From contig JANAVB010016199.1 of the NCBI GenBank assembly GCA_029216955.1, positions 13,606,489-13,670,488 on the forward strand: DNA of 64,000 bases, in the 5' to 3' direction. The position numbers and the translations under genes are program-made. The notes beneath the pieces are model-generated. The model did not search any database. It worked only from the letters and a program-made list of their open reading frames with translations, and was not told the origin of the DNA. Shown piece by piece: positions 20,691 to 32,153 of the stretch. Numbering within the stretch: the first letter of the stretch is position 1; each line of letters begins with the position of its first letter. Origin of the DNA: Iris pallida. Taxonomy: Eukaryota > Streptophyta > Magnoliopsida > Asparagales > Iridaceae.

Positions 20691-23600
20691 TCACTTCTCT
20701 GGAACACATAACGCCGTAAGACGATCCTTTATCAAGGCAACCGACCGCTCAAGCTTCTGTCTGGCTCGGCGCTCCGCTTCCTGATTCAACACCGCCGCAT
20801 CCTCCAGATGAGCATGGGCTCGCCAGTTGTCCTCAAACTTCTAGAAGGCCCGTTCCAGGTCGACAGAGGATCGGGAAATCCTCTCGGCCTCTCGAGCAAT
20901 CAACACTTGTTCTGCATGAGCAGCCTCCCGCTCTGACTCTAAGAAGACCAACTCCTTCTGGAGTGCGAGAATCCGCTCCTTCGTATCAGCTACTCCATGA
21001 GAGGCAGATTCTTTCCGGTCTCTACAAGCATAACTCCGACGACCCAGTCGGTCATAAGAGATGGAGAACTTATCAAGGTCCCCCTGCACAGCCGGTCCGG
21101 CAGTTTCTTGAGCGAGCTTAATCCTGTCCCAAGCAGCGACCAGGAAGCTCCGCTCCCGTTCAGTCGCGGCGGGCAAGCCAGCCTGCCGCACTGCCAGCAG
21201 TTGGGTCACAAGCTGGTCAGCCTCTGTCAACTTAGGCTCCAGGAGCGCTGCTAATCCCAGCCCGCCAGGAAGACCCTTCAGAGTGTCAATTTGGCCCCGA
21301 GCTTCCCGTAGAGACAGAGAAAAAGGGACCCCCCGTTCCACGGCAGCGTTTACACCCCTCCCTAAGTGGCGATAGAAGCTGTCAACCACATCCTGCGTCA
21401 CCTCGTTCAGAGCCTCCGAGGAAACCGGTGTCAACGGGAGTGTGGCTGGTAGCACGGAAGAAGACGCGACGGAATCTGCCGCTCCTGCCACAAGAGAAAC
21501 CAACTCCGTACGGAAGGACGCTTGAACATCGGTCAATTCCTCTTCAGCGGCCCGCAGAATTTGGATGCTCGGCAGGGTCGAGAAGTCAATCTCCGGAGCC
21601 GTATAAGCAGCCGAAGACGAGGCCGGGGCCAGCACCAGCTCCATCCCCATCTGTCCAGAGCTGGTAGGATGTCCCTCAACATACGATGACGAAGGGGAGG
21701 AAACGCTCCTTTCCCCCTGATCACGGTAGACCGGGCCTTCCCCAAGAACATCAGCGGCAGGAGATAAAGGGTCAGGACCTGCACGGCCAAGGCAACCATG
21801 AATCGACTTGACCCGAAGGATATGCTGATAGAGCAAATAAGCCCCCTCGGTGGTCAATATGTGGCTCAGCTTACCAGTGGAGGAATATGGAGGTTGAGGT
21901 TCGCCTACAGCCATCACAACCTCTTCACCAACAGCCTCCGAGTCAGGAATAAAAGACTCATCCGCCCTTGCATCCTCGGGAGGGGATACACCGAGGATGG
22001 CGTCATCTCGCTGAAGTTCAGAAATCTCGGAGACGGGCCCAAGGAAACTTTCATCACCCCGGGCTGGGGCCTCAGCAGCTTGGGAGTCCTTAGCCGCCGC
22101 TGAGAGAGCCCCCGCAGAGAGGACCGCGGCACACATGTCGCTAATCAAAATGGCAAGGGTCGGATCAACTACTGAGGCAGCAGATGGTTCAGGAGAGCCT
22201 CGTTCGTCAGATGCCTACAAAGAAAAATGATCAAGTCATATCCCCGAGAGGAAAGAAAGCTACAACAAAGATAGAACTCCGACTTGGACTTACCTCCGGA
22301 ACATCGTCTGCACCTTCACCCTTCTCGGTAATAGGTGTCCCACGAGACCTAACAGCAGCTTTCTTCACGGAAAAGGTCGCTCTACTGTCAGAAGATTCGT
22401 ATCTGACCCGTTTACGCGAGGGACCAGATACAGCTGAAGGGTGTTCTTCTCTCACTGGTCCCTCTTGTGTAGTAAGCGGCGGATCTTCCACCGGTTCATC
22501 AAGTGGGGGAAGCGGTTGATCCGCCACTTCTTCCTCCCCACCAGAAAGAAAGTCTTTGCTATCATCCTCCTCCTCAGCCGACTCGGAAGGTTCTGATTCA
22601 GGGAGAGGAATCTGGAGCGCCAGTTGCTTTCTAGCCTTAGCCCCCTTAGGCTTCTCCTCTAAACCAGTACCTACGATGAAGCTGGTACTTGGATCGAAGT
22701 TAACAGGAGGCTTGTTCGCCATAACGTGATACAAAGCGGCCACGTACAAAATTTCCCTCGGCGCCTTGGCATCGGGAACCGAGAAGCTGGCCCGAGTATG
22801 ATAAGCGTCATAATAATTCCACGCTCGGACGCCGTCAAGAACGCTACCTTCAAAACCCAAACAAGGGTTGGGACAATCAAGGAACAACTGGCTATAACCA
22901 AATTGACGGGAAAACCTACTGGGTAGGTAAGGCTCCAAGTACACATTATCCCGGTTGCGATAAACCAGATGCGCGGGGCGGATATTGCGCAACCAAGCAA
23001 GCATATCCGGAGACAGAAAATGAGAAGGTCCAGTACCATCAAGGTGTACCTTCCTCACTTCCTCATCAGAAAAAGGAGGAACAGACACAAAGAGATCACA
23101 CCCATCCACTCTCGCCAATGCCCTCCGACAAGCTGGCATAGTGTTGCATTCCCAAGACCGGTGATGGCATTTGAAGAGGAAAGCGTCCTCGGCCGTAGCA
23201 TCTTCCGCTATCCCAGGTCCCAGCAAAGACTTATAGTGCATCGCCAACCACCCCATTAGGTAGTGAAAGGGCAGTTCTACGCGCTCAAAATCCAAAGTCT
23301 TCTTGCGAGCAATAACCTTAGACGAGAATGTCCGCAGACCATGATGTATGCTGCATACCATAGCAGGAAGGAGGGCCAGCCTAACTCCGAATACTAGCTT
23401 AACGGCAGGGAGGATGAAATGACAACCAATCCTCTCGATAGAGCCCGCTCCGCCTGAGACTACGCAGTTTCGTAGCCATATCATCAAAAATCCAGCCAGA
23501 AGCGCCTTCTCCGACAGTTGTATGGTCCCGTAGTGAAAATAACTAAGAGAGTCAGCTTGACTCCCGAATATATCGCTCTTGGATCGCGACTTTTTGACAT

Positions 23601-25344
23601 TGGACATCAGATCCCTTACCTCTGCATGCGTTCGAGGGGCTCGGGGAGTAACTTCACCAGAAGGATCAACCCTAAAGAGATAATTAATCCAGGATATGGT
23701 ATGGGGAGCGGTCCCCTCAGAGCTATCCGTCGTTTTTATAGCCATTTGATGACAAGCACTATGGTGGCACAACAACTCCCGATACACCGCCACAAAACCC
23801 GGGAGTTGCCTGTCCAAGGCCTCGAACTCCTCATTCGACGGGGTATACACCTCGAAAGGCTCATTCCCCCATGGAAGTTTAGAGACAGTATACATCTCGT
23901 GAAGAGCAAGCCCCAGTTCCCCTACTGGTGTAAAGAATGTCCCCGTTCGCTGGCTGTACATCTCCAAGAGCGCTACGAACAGTGGTTTATTAATGGGAAG
24001 CCCGTGACAAGTGTCCCGAATGGCATGGTAAAGCCCTACCTCCCGCAAGAATGCTCCATAAGTCTGTAGAACCCAAGCAGTCAACTGGGCCCACGTAGAG
24101 GTGGGGTTTATCCAGTTCGACAGTGCCAGCCTACCAACAGGATAAGACTTCTTGCGAACAAGCTGATTCAGAAAAGTATCAGCTTGAGTAAGTGTGAAAT
24201 TGGGACCGTATACATTCATAAAAGAGCCTGGGGCCAGACCCATCATATACCGGAGGACGGAATCCTTACCTGCATACGCTGACTTCATATTCGGATTATA
24301 ATGGATGTTGCCCATCAACATCCCAGATTGAGTGGGAGTTAGGTTACACACCATCTTCTGGTCCAGCAACACCATATTGAACCATGACAAAGGATAATGA
24401 CGTTCCATGAGAGGAATATGGATTGCCACCCCATCCAAAGAAAAATCCCAGTTCTCAGAAATCTCTAAGACCCGAGGATTCTTGATGGTTAAAGCATCCC
24501 CAAAAAGGAACAAAGGCTTCAGGTATTTTCCATCCAGCTTCCCAGTATTTATCATGGAACGGAGGTAATGAAGGGTTTGATTCTCAATAGCCTTCAACCT
24601 CTCCGAAGGCTCATCAGTAGGGAACTGATTCGATATATGCCTAATTAAGTCGTCAAGACGCACGCCCAGGGCGAATTGATTCGAACCCACTATAAGCTCC
24701 CCAGCAGGATTTACGGGCAAGTTCACTGGAAAAATACGAAAGAAACGAGGGTAGAAGGTAGTCAAAAAATAGAAGCATTGGAAAGGTCATCTGAGCCTAT
24801 GCGGCTCGGCTCGTTACAGCTTCATGCGGCTCAGCATTAGATACGTATATGCGGTTCAGTGCATCATAGCCTCATGCGGCTCCGAGTTAGCCGAGCTCAT
24901 ACAACTCAAGTCCAGACGAACTTATAGATCCATGCGGTTCAAGTTAAGCACGCCTATAGAGTCAGATTCATGCGAGCTGACGTGAGCAGACGAATTTCTG
25001 CGGTTCAAAAAAAGTGAGCAACGCTTATGCGGCCCAAATCAAAAACACGTATGCAAACTCAGATCGAGTATAACAAGTTCATGCGGCCCCATAAGACGAA
25101 GGGCTCATGCAGTCCCATCGATAAAGCCCCGTATACGTGGCTTGTGCATAAAGTATGCAGCAGAGCCATGGCGACAGATAGGGTTTTCAGACGATCTCTT
25201 ACCAGCGATAGACGGGTGGACATCGGGATGGATGGAGTGCGCAATAACCGGCGGAGGGGCGACCACGTTCGCTGCTACAGTCGCCGTAGAAGCAACTGCC
25301 TTACCCTTTGCGGCCTTCGATGCTGCAGCTTTCTTGGGAGCCAT
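20691..25344 (-). CDS. Antisense three-exon gene, plant-mobile-domain-like protein with coiled-coil tail (A)
   Basis: Best copy of the convergent gene. Exon 1 is 25344-25203 (MAPKKAAASKAAKGK, basic). Intron 1 is 25202-24726 (GTAAGA...TTTTTCCAG). Exon 2 is 24725-22294. Intron 2 is 22293-22215 (GTAAGT...TTTGTAG). Exon 3 is 22214-20691. Exon lengths 142, 2432 and 1524 sum to 1366 codons with phases 1 and 0 kept, which strongly supports the model. Exon 2 has GELGLALHEMYTVSKLPWG, WLRNCVVSGGAGS and ELPFHYLMGWL, resembling the plant mobile domain (a transposon-derived fold also found in MAIN/MAIL-type host proteins). An acidic Ser/Glu stretch follows, and exon 3 ends in a coiled coil. One stop, TAG 20838-20840, removes the last ~49 residues. 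Antisense ORFs are known in some Tat elements. Function unknown; a DNA-binding or silencing-related role is only a guess. Confidence 0.75.
24726..25202. repeat. ATGCGGCTC-type motif array in antisense intron 1 (A)
   Basis: About a dozen copies of (C/T)ATGCGG(C/T)(T/C)C and decayed forms, spaced 20-40 bases apart (24798, 24821, 24848, 24873, 24930, 25027, 25081 and others). The same motif fills the LTR of A and recurs at 25652-25725. The array occupies nearly the whole predicted intron. Confidence 0.75.
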
Positions 25345-25443
25345 TGTCGGTTGCTAAAGGAAGAAGACGAAGAGCAAAGACGGCAAATAGAGAATCAGAG
25401 CAAAGAGAGAAGGTAAAGAAAAGCCCCAAGAGGCTAAAAGACT

Positions 25444-25454
25444 CCTATTTATAG
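25444..25454 (-). promoter_or_regulatory. TATA box of the A antisense gene
   Basis: The minus strand reads CTATAAATAGG, 100 bases before the antisense ATG at 25344. It lies in the internal region, not in the LTR, so the antisense gene has its own promoter. Confidence 0.7.
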
Positions 25455-25787
25455 GCAAAAGAGACCCACGAAACGAACAGACGTCTCGGAGTACGCCTCG
25501 GATTATGCATCGCCCCCAAAGAATAAAGGCAAAACGCTTCGGTCAAGGCAAAACCGACTCTTGGGATCCTCCCCCAAAAGGCGGCGTTAAATCAAATCAA
25601 AGGCACTTAATAAAGATTTGCACACGTGTTCAGGACACGTGGCAACAAGTTTATGCGGCCAGATGAATTTATGCGGCTAAGGCACTTATGCGGCTAGGAA
25701 GCTCAGGCAGACAGAAAAATCCTATGCGGCATGAACGGGGCCATGCTTCTTGTTCAAAGTATTCCAATTTTTACAAATTGAAAACTT

Positions 25788-25799
25788 TGAAGGGGGTCC
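25788..25799 (+). other. Polypurine tract of element A
   Basis: TGAAGGGGGTCC immediately before the 3' LTR start; expected primer for plus-strand DNA synthesis. Confidence 0.8.
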
Positions 25800-27108
25800 T
25801 GTAGAAGCATGGAAAATATTAGAATAATGATCCATGCGGCTCTGAGTAAGAAGCTTATGCGGCTCGCACAGGAGCGGCCCTATGCGGTTCAAAGAAGACT
25901 CTCAATCGCATGCGGCTCGGGAGCGTATGCGGTTCAGCAAGGCATATGCGGCTCGATGGACGCCATGTGTGATCCTTCCTTACAGCTGGTCGTTTGAGTA
26001 GTGGCCTCATTTATTGCTCCAGCACGATTCACTGTGGCGGCCCTGACATAAAGTTTCATAATGGCTTTGCCATAATGACTGACTCCTCGGGAAAAGAAGA
26101 AAATCTCTGACCAAATCCGTCAGAAGTCCCAGATTGCCACGTGGCAATCAGTCATATGCGGCTCCCTGAGAACCCGTTCCATGCGGTTCGATACAACGCT
26201 AGCTCATGCGGCTCCCTGGGAACACATTCCCTGCAGCCCAATACAACGTCAGCTCATGCGGCTCATAAAGATTACGCATATGCGGCTCGATGAAGCATCG
26301 TCCTATGCGGCTTACAAAGAGTATCTCTCTGTGGTTCGAGGATCGTCAATCCTAAGCGGCTCTGACAGGACTCACAATTAAGACACGTGGCATGGGATCA
26401 ATAAGAGATTTAACCGAATCTCAACAAATATATTTGATATCATCGTCATAATTACTGAGATCAGGGCATATCATTTATCATCAAGCTAATGGAACACGTG
26501 GCGAGCAATCAGACATTGGCATAATTAATCACGAGGATTTAAAGCAGCTAGCATTAATTGCTCATGAGATACGATGCTATCTGTATTAATGGCCGAGATT
26601 CACTATAATCAGGATCAAGGGTTCAGATAGAATAAAGGAGCGCCGACATTCCAAACAGATAATCATTAGCAAACCCTAATAATCATCCCCCACTCTTATA
26701 AATAGCCAGTATCATTCCCTTGTAAAAAAGGTCGGCAACAAAAGAATAAAAAATAAGAAGAGAGAGATCTACACAGAGAGAGCTCCCCCTTTTTTTTGAT
26801 AATCACAGAGAGAGAGAGAAGCTAGGAGAGCAATCCGAGGAGAGCAAGAAGAGCATTTCTTCATCAACGTCGAGCAGATTTTCCCCGAGCCAAGGCTGCA
26901 TACTGATCGTCCAAGGAGTAAGGCAGAGCGGCCGTCGCTTTTTCGAGCCTCTATCGTCACCCCCCAGAATCAAAAATAAACAATCGTACTTAGTCTGCTG
27001 TACCTAGGTTTTCGTCCCTAGGCTTTCTTTGTACGAGCGAGTTTGTATTGTGAGTCTAAGTTCAGTCCTCCGATAATTGTTCTGTTCTTTTACAATCAAT
27101 GACAAATA
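25800..27108 (+). mobile_element. 3' LTR of element A
   Basis: 1309 bp, near-identical to 9489-10798, followed by target duplication GTTCC at 27109-27113. Some differences restore ATGCGGCTC where the 5' copy has ATACGGCTC or ATGCTGCTC (for example 25909 against 9597). Confidence 0.9.
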
Positions 27109-27113
27109 GTTCC

Positions 27114-29333
27114 ATGTTGTAGAGCATTTCATTCTACCCAATTTTGACCTTTGGAAAGTTGGATTCGGACTTGTTTTGACCAAGATTTGGACGATTGAAG
27201 CTTAGATTCAACTTTAGAGTTCTTGCTGTTCTTGCCATTTAGAGAATACAGTGAACAGTGAGCTAGCTTTTTAGCTTACGCCACTAAGCTGTACGCTGCT
27301 CTTTAGCGAGCGTACGCTAGCCTTCGTACGCTGCTCTTTAGCGAGCGTACGCTAGCCTTGAGTACGCTGCTCTTTAGCGAGCGTACACTAGCCTTGAGTA
27401 CGCTGCTCTTTAGCGAGCGTACGCTAGCCTTGAGTATGCTGCTCTTTAGTGAGCGTACGCTACCTTGAGTACGCTGCTCTTTAGCGAGCGTAAGCTAGCC
27501 TTGGTACGCTAGCTTAAGCGAGCAAGGCGTACGCTGGCCCCTTTCGTACGCTAGCTTGAGCGTACGCTGACCTATAGCTTGAGCGTGCCCTTGTGTACGC
27601 TGACCCTTGCGTACGCTTCCCATTGGAAGTGTATGGATCCTTTGGTACGCAGACCTGAGCGTACGCTAGCCTGAGCATAGCCTGGCTTGAGCGTAGCCTG
27701 ATTACCCTTGATCTTCTATAGCCCTGTATATTGATATTTTATTAGATATTTAACATCCATTTTATATCCTTACGCCTTTTGTCCTGAGCTTGATAATCAT
27801 GAATTTACTTGATATGTTTGTAATTGATAATTTGAGCATGACGTGATAGTGACCCGTAGTGGTGCACTCCTGACATAATGACCTGACATGACCTGATAGT
27901 GGCCCGTCGTAGCGCACTCCTGACTAGTACACTTGGCATGATAACCTGACATGATTATCTCGAATAGCTGTTGCGACGACTATCTGACATGACATGACCT
28001 GTATAATTAATCCTGGACACCGTGGGCGATTGTGCTTGTACAAATATTCCAGTCCTGTCTTGCATCATGTCTAGGATGGGACTCCTGAGTACCACGGTCA
28101 GGAGTACCTACTAAAATGGACTAAGGTTAACAACTAGATTAATACATTAGTCATGAAGAGATTTCCCAGCTACAGGCAATCCCGTTACCTGGGCACGCTT
28201 GGGATCTGTAGCCTGCCGTCGAGTAGTGCACATTTCCAGCACACTGTCATGTGTTGCACCCTTCAACTGCTTAAGGGTATATGCGTTTCCTGGACGATGT
28301 ACCTACCTAAATTCAATCCTAATCTCTCGACCTGGGTTACCTGGATGGTCTGCAGGGCTTGTGGCTGTGGAATAATCTCACTGCATCTTGCTAGTAATTA
28401 GGCCTGTGATAACCCTAGTTAGTTAAAGTATCAAGCCGTAATTCTTGCTTGGCCGTGAAATGATTGGATGGAGTCTAACCAGTCTAGTCTTGCCTGACCT
28501 TGTTCCAGATCACTGCATGACTTGAATGCCTGTATTTATTTTACTGATAAATGGTGAGAAACCAAGCTCCGTTCAGAAGAAGGGTTACAACCCCGGTCCT
28601 TGTTTGGTTTACGGATTGTAACCTGGCTATCTGAATAGTTCCATGGTTATCTCGTCGTATATCATCCTGATATATTTCCTTTTATTCCAGTCCTTATTTT
28701 TATTTATATTTATATTTCTGTGCTGATTGCTGGTTTTAGTTCTTAAGTGAAGCCTCCTTTGTGGTACTTGCTCTTTCTGGGGTCTGACCCAGCTGGTTTT
28801 GTGTGGCCAGATTTCGGAGCAACTCCAGAGGATCTACCGACCTTCCAGCCAGATGGTGAACACTAGAAGGAATCCTGGCAACGATTGGGTTATTTTTGGC
28901 TCTTCCACTCTATTGTAAAAATATTCTTTTGAGGCGTTTAGCCGACGAGCACCTGTTTAGCTCGATTGTACTTTACTTACTGTCTGTCTACGGGCTGTAA
29001 CATGATTAACAGATCCTAGGGTTGATCATGTATGACTAAACTCTTGCTAGTCCTAACATTTTGTAACGACTAGCTTCATGATCAGCTGAATATATAATAT
29101 TTGGGATGCCTTATTATTGTATATTTAATGATCATACATCTTGTAATATCTATTTACTTGCTTGTGATTGAGACAATAGGCTTGTTCTTAACCTTAAGAG
29201 ACTGCTGGCTTGTAGATAAATCCTCATGTATCCTAGACAGCCGTGACCGTATAGCGAGATAGAATCCATTTCAATATACGTAGCTGGTTATGTCTGCCCC
29301 CGCTCTCCAGTATTCTGGTTCTGGGACGTGACA
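27114..29333 (+). mobile_element. 5' LTR of B, part 2
   Basis: Continues part 1 (8989-9488) and ends GGGACGTGACA. It matches 34273-36490. The next bases, TGGTTTAAGTGGTGG, occupy the primer-site position but are too degenerate to assign a tRNA. ORFs within it (28153-28401 and its twin 35311-35559) are duplicated only because the LTR is, and look spurious. Confidence 0.88.
27288..27510. repeat. Palindromic ~37-bp tandem repeat in the B 5' LTR
   Basis: Six copies of a unit containing GTACGCTGCTCTTTAGCGAG, then CGTACGCTAGCCTTGA. The inner AGCGTACGCT is self-complementary, so every unit can fold. The 3' LTR copy (34440-34665) also has six units, but with different point changes and spacer forms. 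Confidence 0.85.
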
Positions 29334-29511
29334 TGGTTTAAGTGGTGGCCCATGCAGGTCTTATAAATCAAGATATGTGAGGGTTTACCGAATAGATGTC
29401 TCAATCAGTATTCGTCTTTGATCTCTGCTCGTATCTTCTGAATCCCTGGATTCTTGTCCTGATCATATGCTTGTATCGTTGATCTGTCCTGGTCCTTCCT
29501 TATTGTTCCCT

Positions 29512-30546
29512 ATGTCATCTTCTTCAGCGGCATTATTCGTGGTCCTACCGACCAGCAAGGCGGAGCACCTCCCGCGAACCAGCAGCAACCTGAAGATCAA
29601 GCCCAGCACTTCGGAGTAGCCTCCAGAGTCGAGCCTATCGGAGAAGAGCCACCAGTCCAGCCAGTTCAACCTGTAGAACATGATGACGGCACTTTGGTAG
29701 GACTCGTCAGGACCTTGATAGCTTCCCAAGACCGGCGTGGAGATGCCTTGCACCAGGCAGTGACGGATGCTTTGACCCGGGATGGTCATCAGGGTAACAG
29801 CGCTGCCAACAGCTTCAAGCGCTTGAACCCTCCCTTCTTCGACGGTAGTGAAGATGCTATCACGGCAGATGCATGGCTTCAGGATACAGAAGTGAATCTA
29901 GAAGCAGCCAGGACCCCAGAGAACGAGAGGGTGGCCGTTGTGCGTCTGCAGTTGTTAGATCTTGCCCGCAGCTGGTGGGCAGCGCAGGCCGTTGGATTAG
30001 CAGCACCCATTGCTTGGGCAGTATTCAGAGAGAGATTCCAGACCAAGTATTTTGATGTTGTAGCTCGGTACGATCTACAGACGAGGTTCACAAATCTAAA
30101 TCAAGGAGGCAGGACGGTCGACGGATATGCGGCCGAGTTTTCCAGTCTCAGTCGGTTTGCTTCCACTTTGGTGACAACCGAGTATGATAGAGCCCAACGA
30201 TTCCAGCAAGGACTTCACCTGGAGATCTTGTTGGCAGTCGAGCAGTTTGAGCATCAGACTTTTGATGCAGTCTTGAGAGCAGCCCGGAGGCATGAGTATA
30301 CCTCCCAGAGGATTGTGGATAGGGCCGGAGGTCGGAAGAGATCTCACGGCCAGATGAATCAGTCTTCAGCACCGGCCCCGGCAGCCAGGGCTTTGACTAT
30401 TGGAGCTCCGAGGCGAGCGGCGTCAGTAATGTCGGTTCAGCATTCCACACCGACGTACCCTCAGCAGCAGAAGCAGAAGCAACCTTCCGCAGTGGGTTGT
30501 TCTCATTGTGGGAAGCCAGGCCATGTGGTGGCAGAATGTCGAAGTT
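29512..30546 (+). pseudogene. gag: gag of element B
   Basis: The frame that carries gag is open from before 29529 to TGA at 30546-30548. The likely ATG (29512, MSSSS) is one frame off, suggesting a small indel near 29525. The core holds FDGSEDAITADAWL, ARSWWAA, FRERFQTKYF and EFSSLSRFA (retrotransposon gag domain). The end carries a zinc knuckle, CSHCGKPGHVVAEC, of the CX2CX4HX4C form. The coding sequence then jumps straight to the linker before RT, so protease is absent. Confidence 0.85.
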
Positions 30547-30773
30547 GAGTTATCTCCTCCAGTATTGCGGATGGCAGTAGCAGCAGTTCAGTTGCCCAGG
30601 ATAGTCATGGAGTTTCCAGATGTTTTCCCAGAAGAGCTTCCAGGATGTGTTCTTTCTCCCGAGGCGAAGTTGAGTTATCTCCTCCAGTATTGCGGATGGC
30701 AGTAGCAGCAGTTCAGTTGCCCAGGATAGTCATGGAGTTTCCAGATGTTTTCCCAGAAGAGCTTCCAGGTATG
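30541..30773 (+). repeat. 125-bp-offset tandem duplication at the gag-pol junction of B
   Basis: About 108 bases at 30541-30648 are repeated at 30666-30773 (GAAGTTGAGTTATCTCCTCC start). The duplicated piece encodes [13 protein letters not shown], the conserved segment just before RT. It marks a rearrangement that accompanied the loss of protease. Confidence 0.85.
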
Positions 30774-32153
30774 CCGCCAGAGCAGAAGATCGAGTTCACT
30801 GTAGACTTGATTCCCGGTACAGCCCCAGTATCAGAAAGAGTCTACAGGATGGCGCCATCAGAGTTGAAGATATTGTATAAGATGATTGAAGAACTTAGAA
30901 CCAAGGGATTCATTCGTGCTAGTGGATCGCCTTGGGGAGCCCCGATGCTTCTTGTGAAAAAGAAGGATGGTACGTCTAGGTTATGTGTTGATTATCGTAC
31001 CTTGAATTCGGTGACAATCAAGAACAGATATCCTCTCCCAAGGATAGATGACTTGTTTGATCAACTCAAGGGGGCTTCAGTATTCTCGAAGATTGATTTG
31101 CGCTCAGGTTATCATCAGATCAGAGTCAGAGAGCAGGACATCCCGAAGACAGCTTTTAGATCGAGATATGGGCATTGGGAGTTCCTTGTTATGCCTTTTG
31201 GGGCGACCAATGCGCCGGCAGTATTCATGGACCTCATGAATCACATCTTCATACCTTACTTCGATCAGTTTGTGATTGTGTTCTTGGATGACATCCTGGT
31301 CTACAGTAAGAGTGAGGCGAAGCATGAGCAGCATCTCCGTATAGTTCTTCAGATCCTCAGGGAGCACCAGTTATATGCCAAGTTCAGTAAATACGAGTTC
31401 TGGCTCGATCGTATTTCGTACTTGGGTCATATCATCACCAGAGGAGGAGTAGAAGTGGATCCCCAGAAGATTATAACTATTGAGTCATGGCCAGTACCCA
31501 GCACCGTTGCAGAAGTTCGCAGTTTTCTTGGATTTACTGGCTATTACCGGCGATTTGTTTTAGACTTTGCTCAAATTTTAGCGCCATTGACGCAGTTGAC
31601 CCGCAAGGATGTGCAGTTTGCTTGGACAGCAGAGTGCCAGGATTCTTTTGAGCAGTTGAAGCGAGGCCTGATAACAGCTCCTATTCTCACGCTTCCAGAT
31701 GGGACCGGAGGATTCTCAGTGTACTGTGATGCTTCAGGCAGAGGTTTAGGATGTGTTCTGATGCAGCATGGGAAGGTAATAGCTTATACATTACGGCAAC
31801 TTTGTGATCATGAGAGGAATTACCCAACCCATGACTTGGAGCTGGCAGCAGTGGTATTTGCACTAAAGTTGTAGAGGCACTACTTGTATGGAGACAGGAT
31901 GGAGATTTTCACCGACCACAAGAGCCTGAAGTATGTTTTCACCCAGAAGGATCTTAACATACGACAGAGGAGGTGGCTGGAGCTTCTTGTGGATTATGAT
32001 GTCAACCTGCAGTATCATCCTGGGAAGGCCAACGTCGTAGCAGATGCATTGAGCAGGAGAGCCGGAGTTTATTTCCTAACAGCGCAACTAGAGTTGTTAG
32101 CAGATCTTCAGAAGATGGGTATTGAAGTTGTTCTCCCTTCCAGTGTGGCTTGA
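30645..32153 (+). pseudogene. pol: Reverse transcriptase and RNase H of element B
   Basis: RT blocks: [68 protein letters not shown] and catalytic FLDD near 31285. RNase H follows with [13 protein letters not shown] and, after an in-frame TAG at 31872-31874 (Trp expected), [10 protein letters not shown] and VVADALSR. A frame change near 32150 separates it from integrase. It has a single RNase H, unlike element A, as expected for a chromovirus. Confidence 0.88.

Larger units (their letters stand above)
9489..27108 (+). mobile_element. Element A: near-complete Tat-type Ty3/gypsy retrotransposon
   Basis: 17.6 kb, inserted in the 5' LTR of B with duplication GTTCC. Order: 5' LTR 9489-10798, primer binding site ~10802-10819, leader ORF, gag-protease-RT-RNase H-archaeal RNase H-integrase (12435-19451), hairpin arrays, convergent antisense gene (25344-20691), polypurine tract, 3' LTR 25800-27108. 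LTRs of 1310 and 1309 bp differ at few sites. Both open reading systems keep their frame with only nonsense changes, so it is a young but disabled copy. Confidence 0.92.

Noticed and set aside
21533..23042. Plus-strand and alternate-frame ORFs opposite the A antisense gene
   Set aside because: Shadows of the spliced minus-strand gene, which has consistent phase and homology to Z and W.
28153..28401. 82-codon ORF, also at 35311-35559
   Set aside because: Duplicated with the B LTRs; no start context, domain or promoter logic.
29334..29360. tRNA-Met primer binding site for B
   Set aside because: Bases after the LTR (TGGTTTAAGTGG) match only the first few positions of the usual site.
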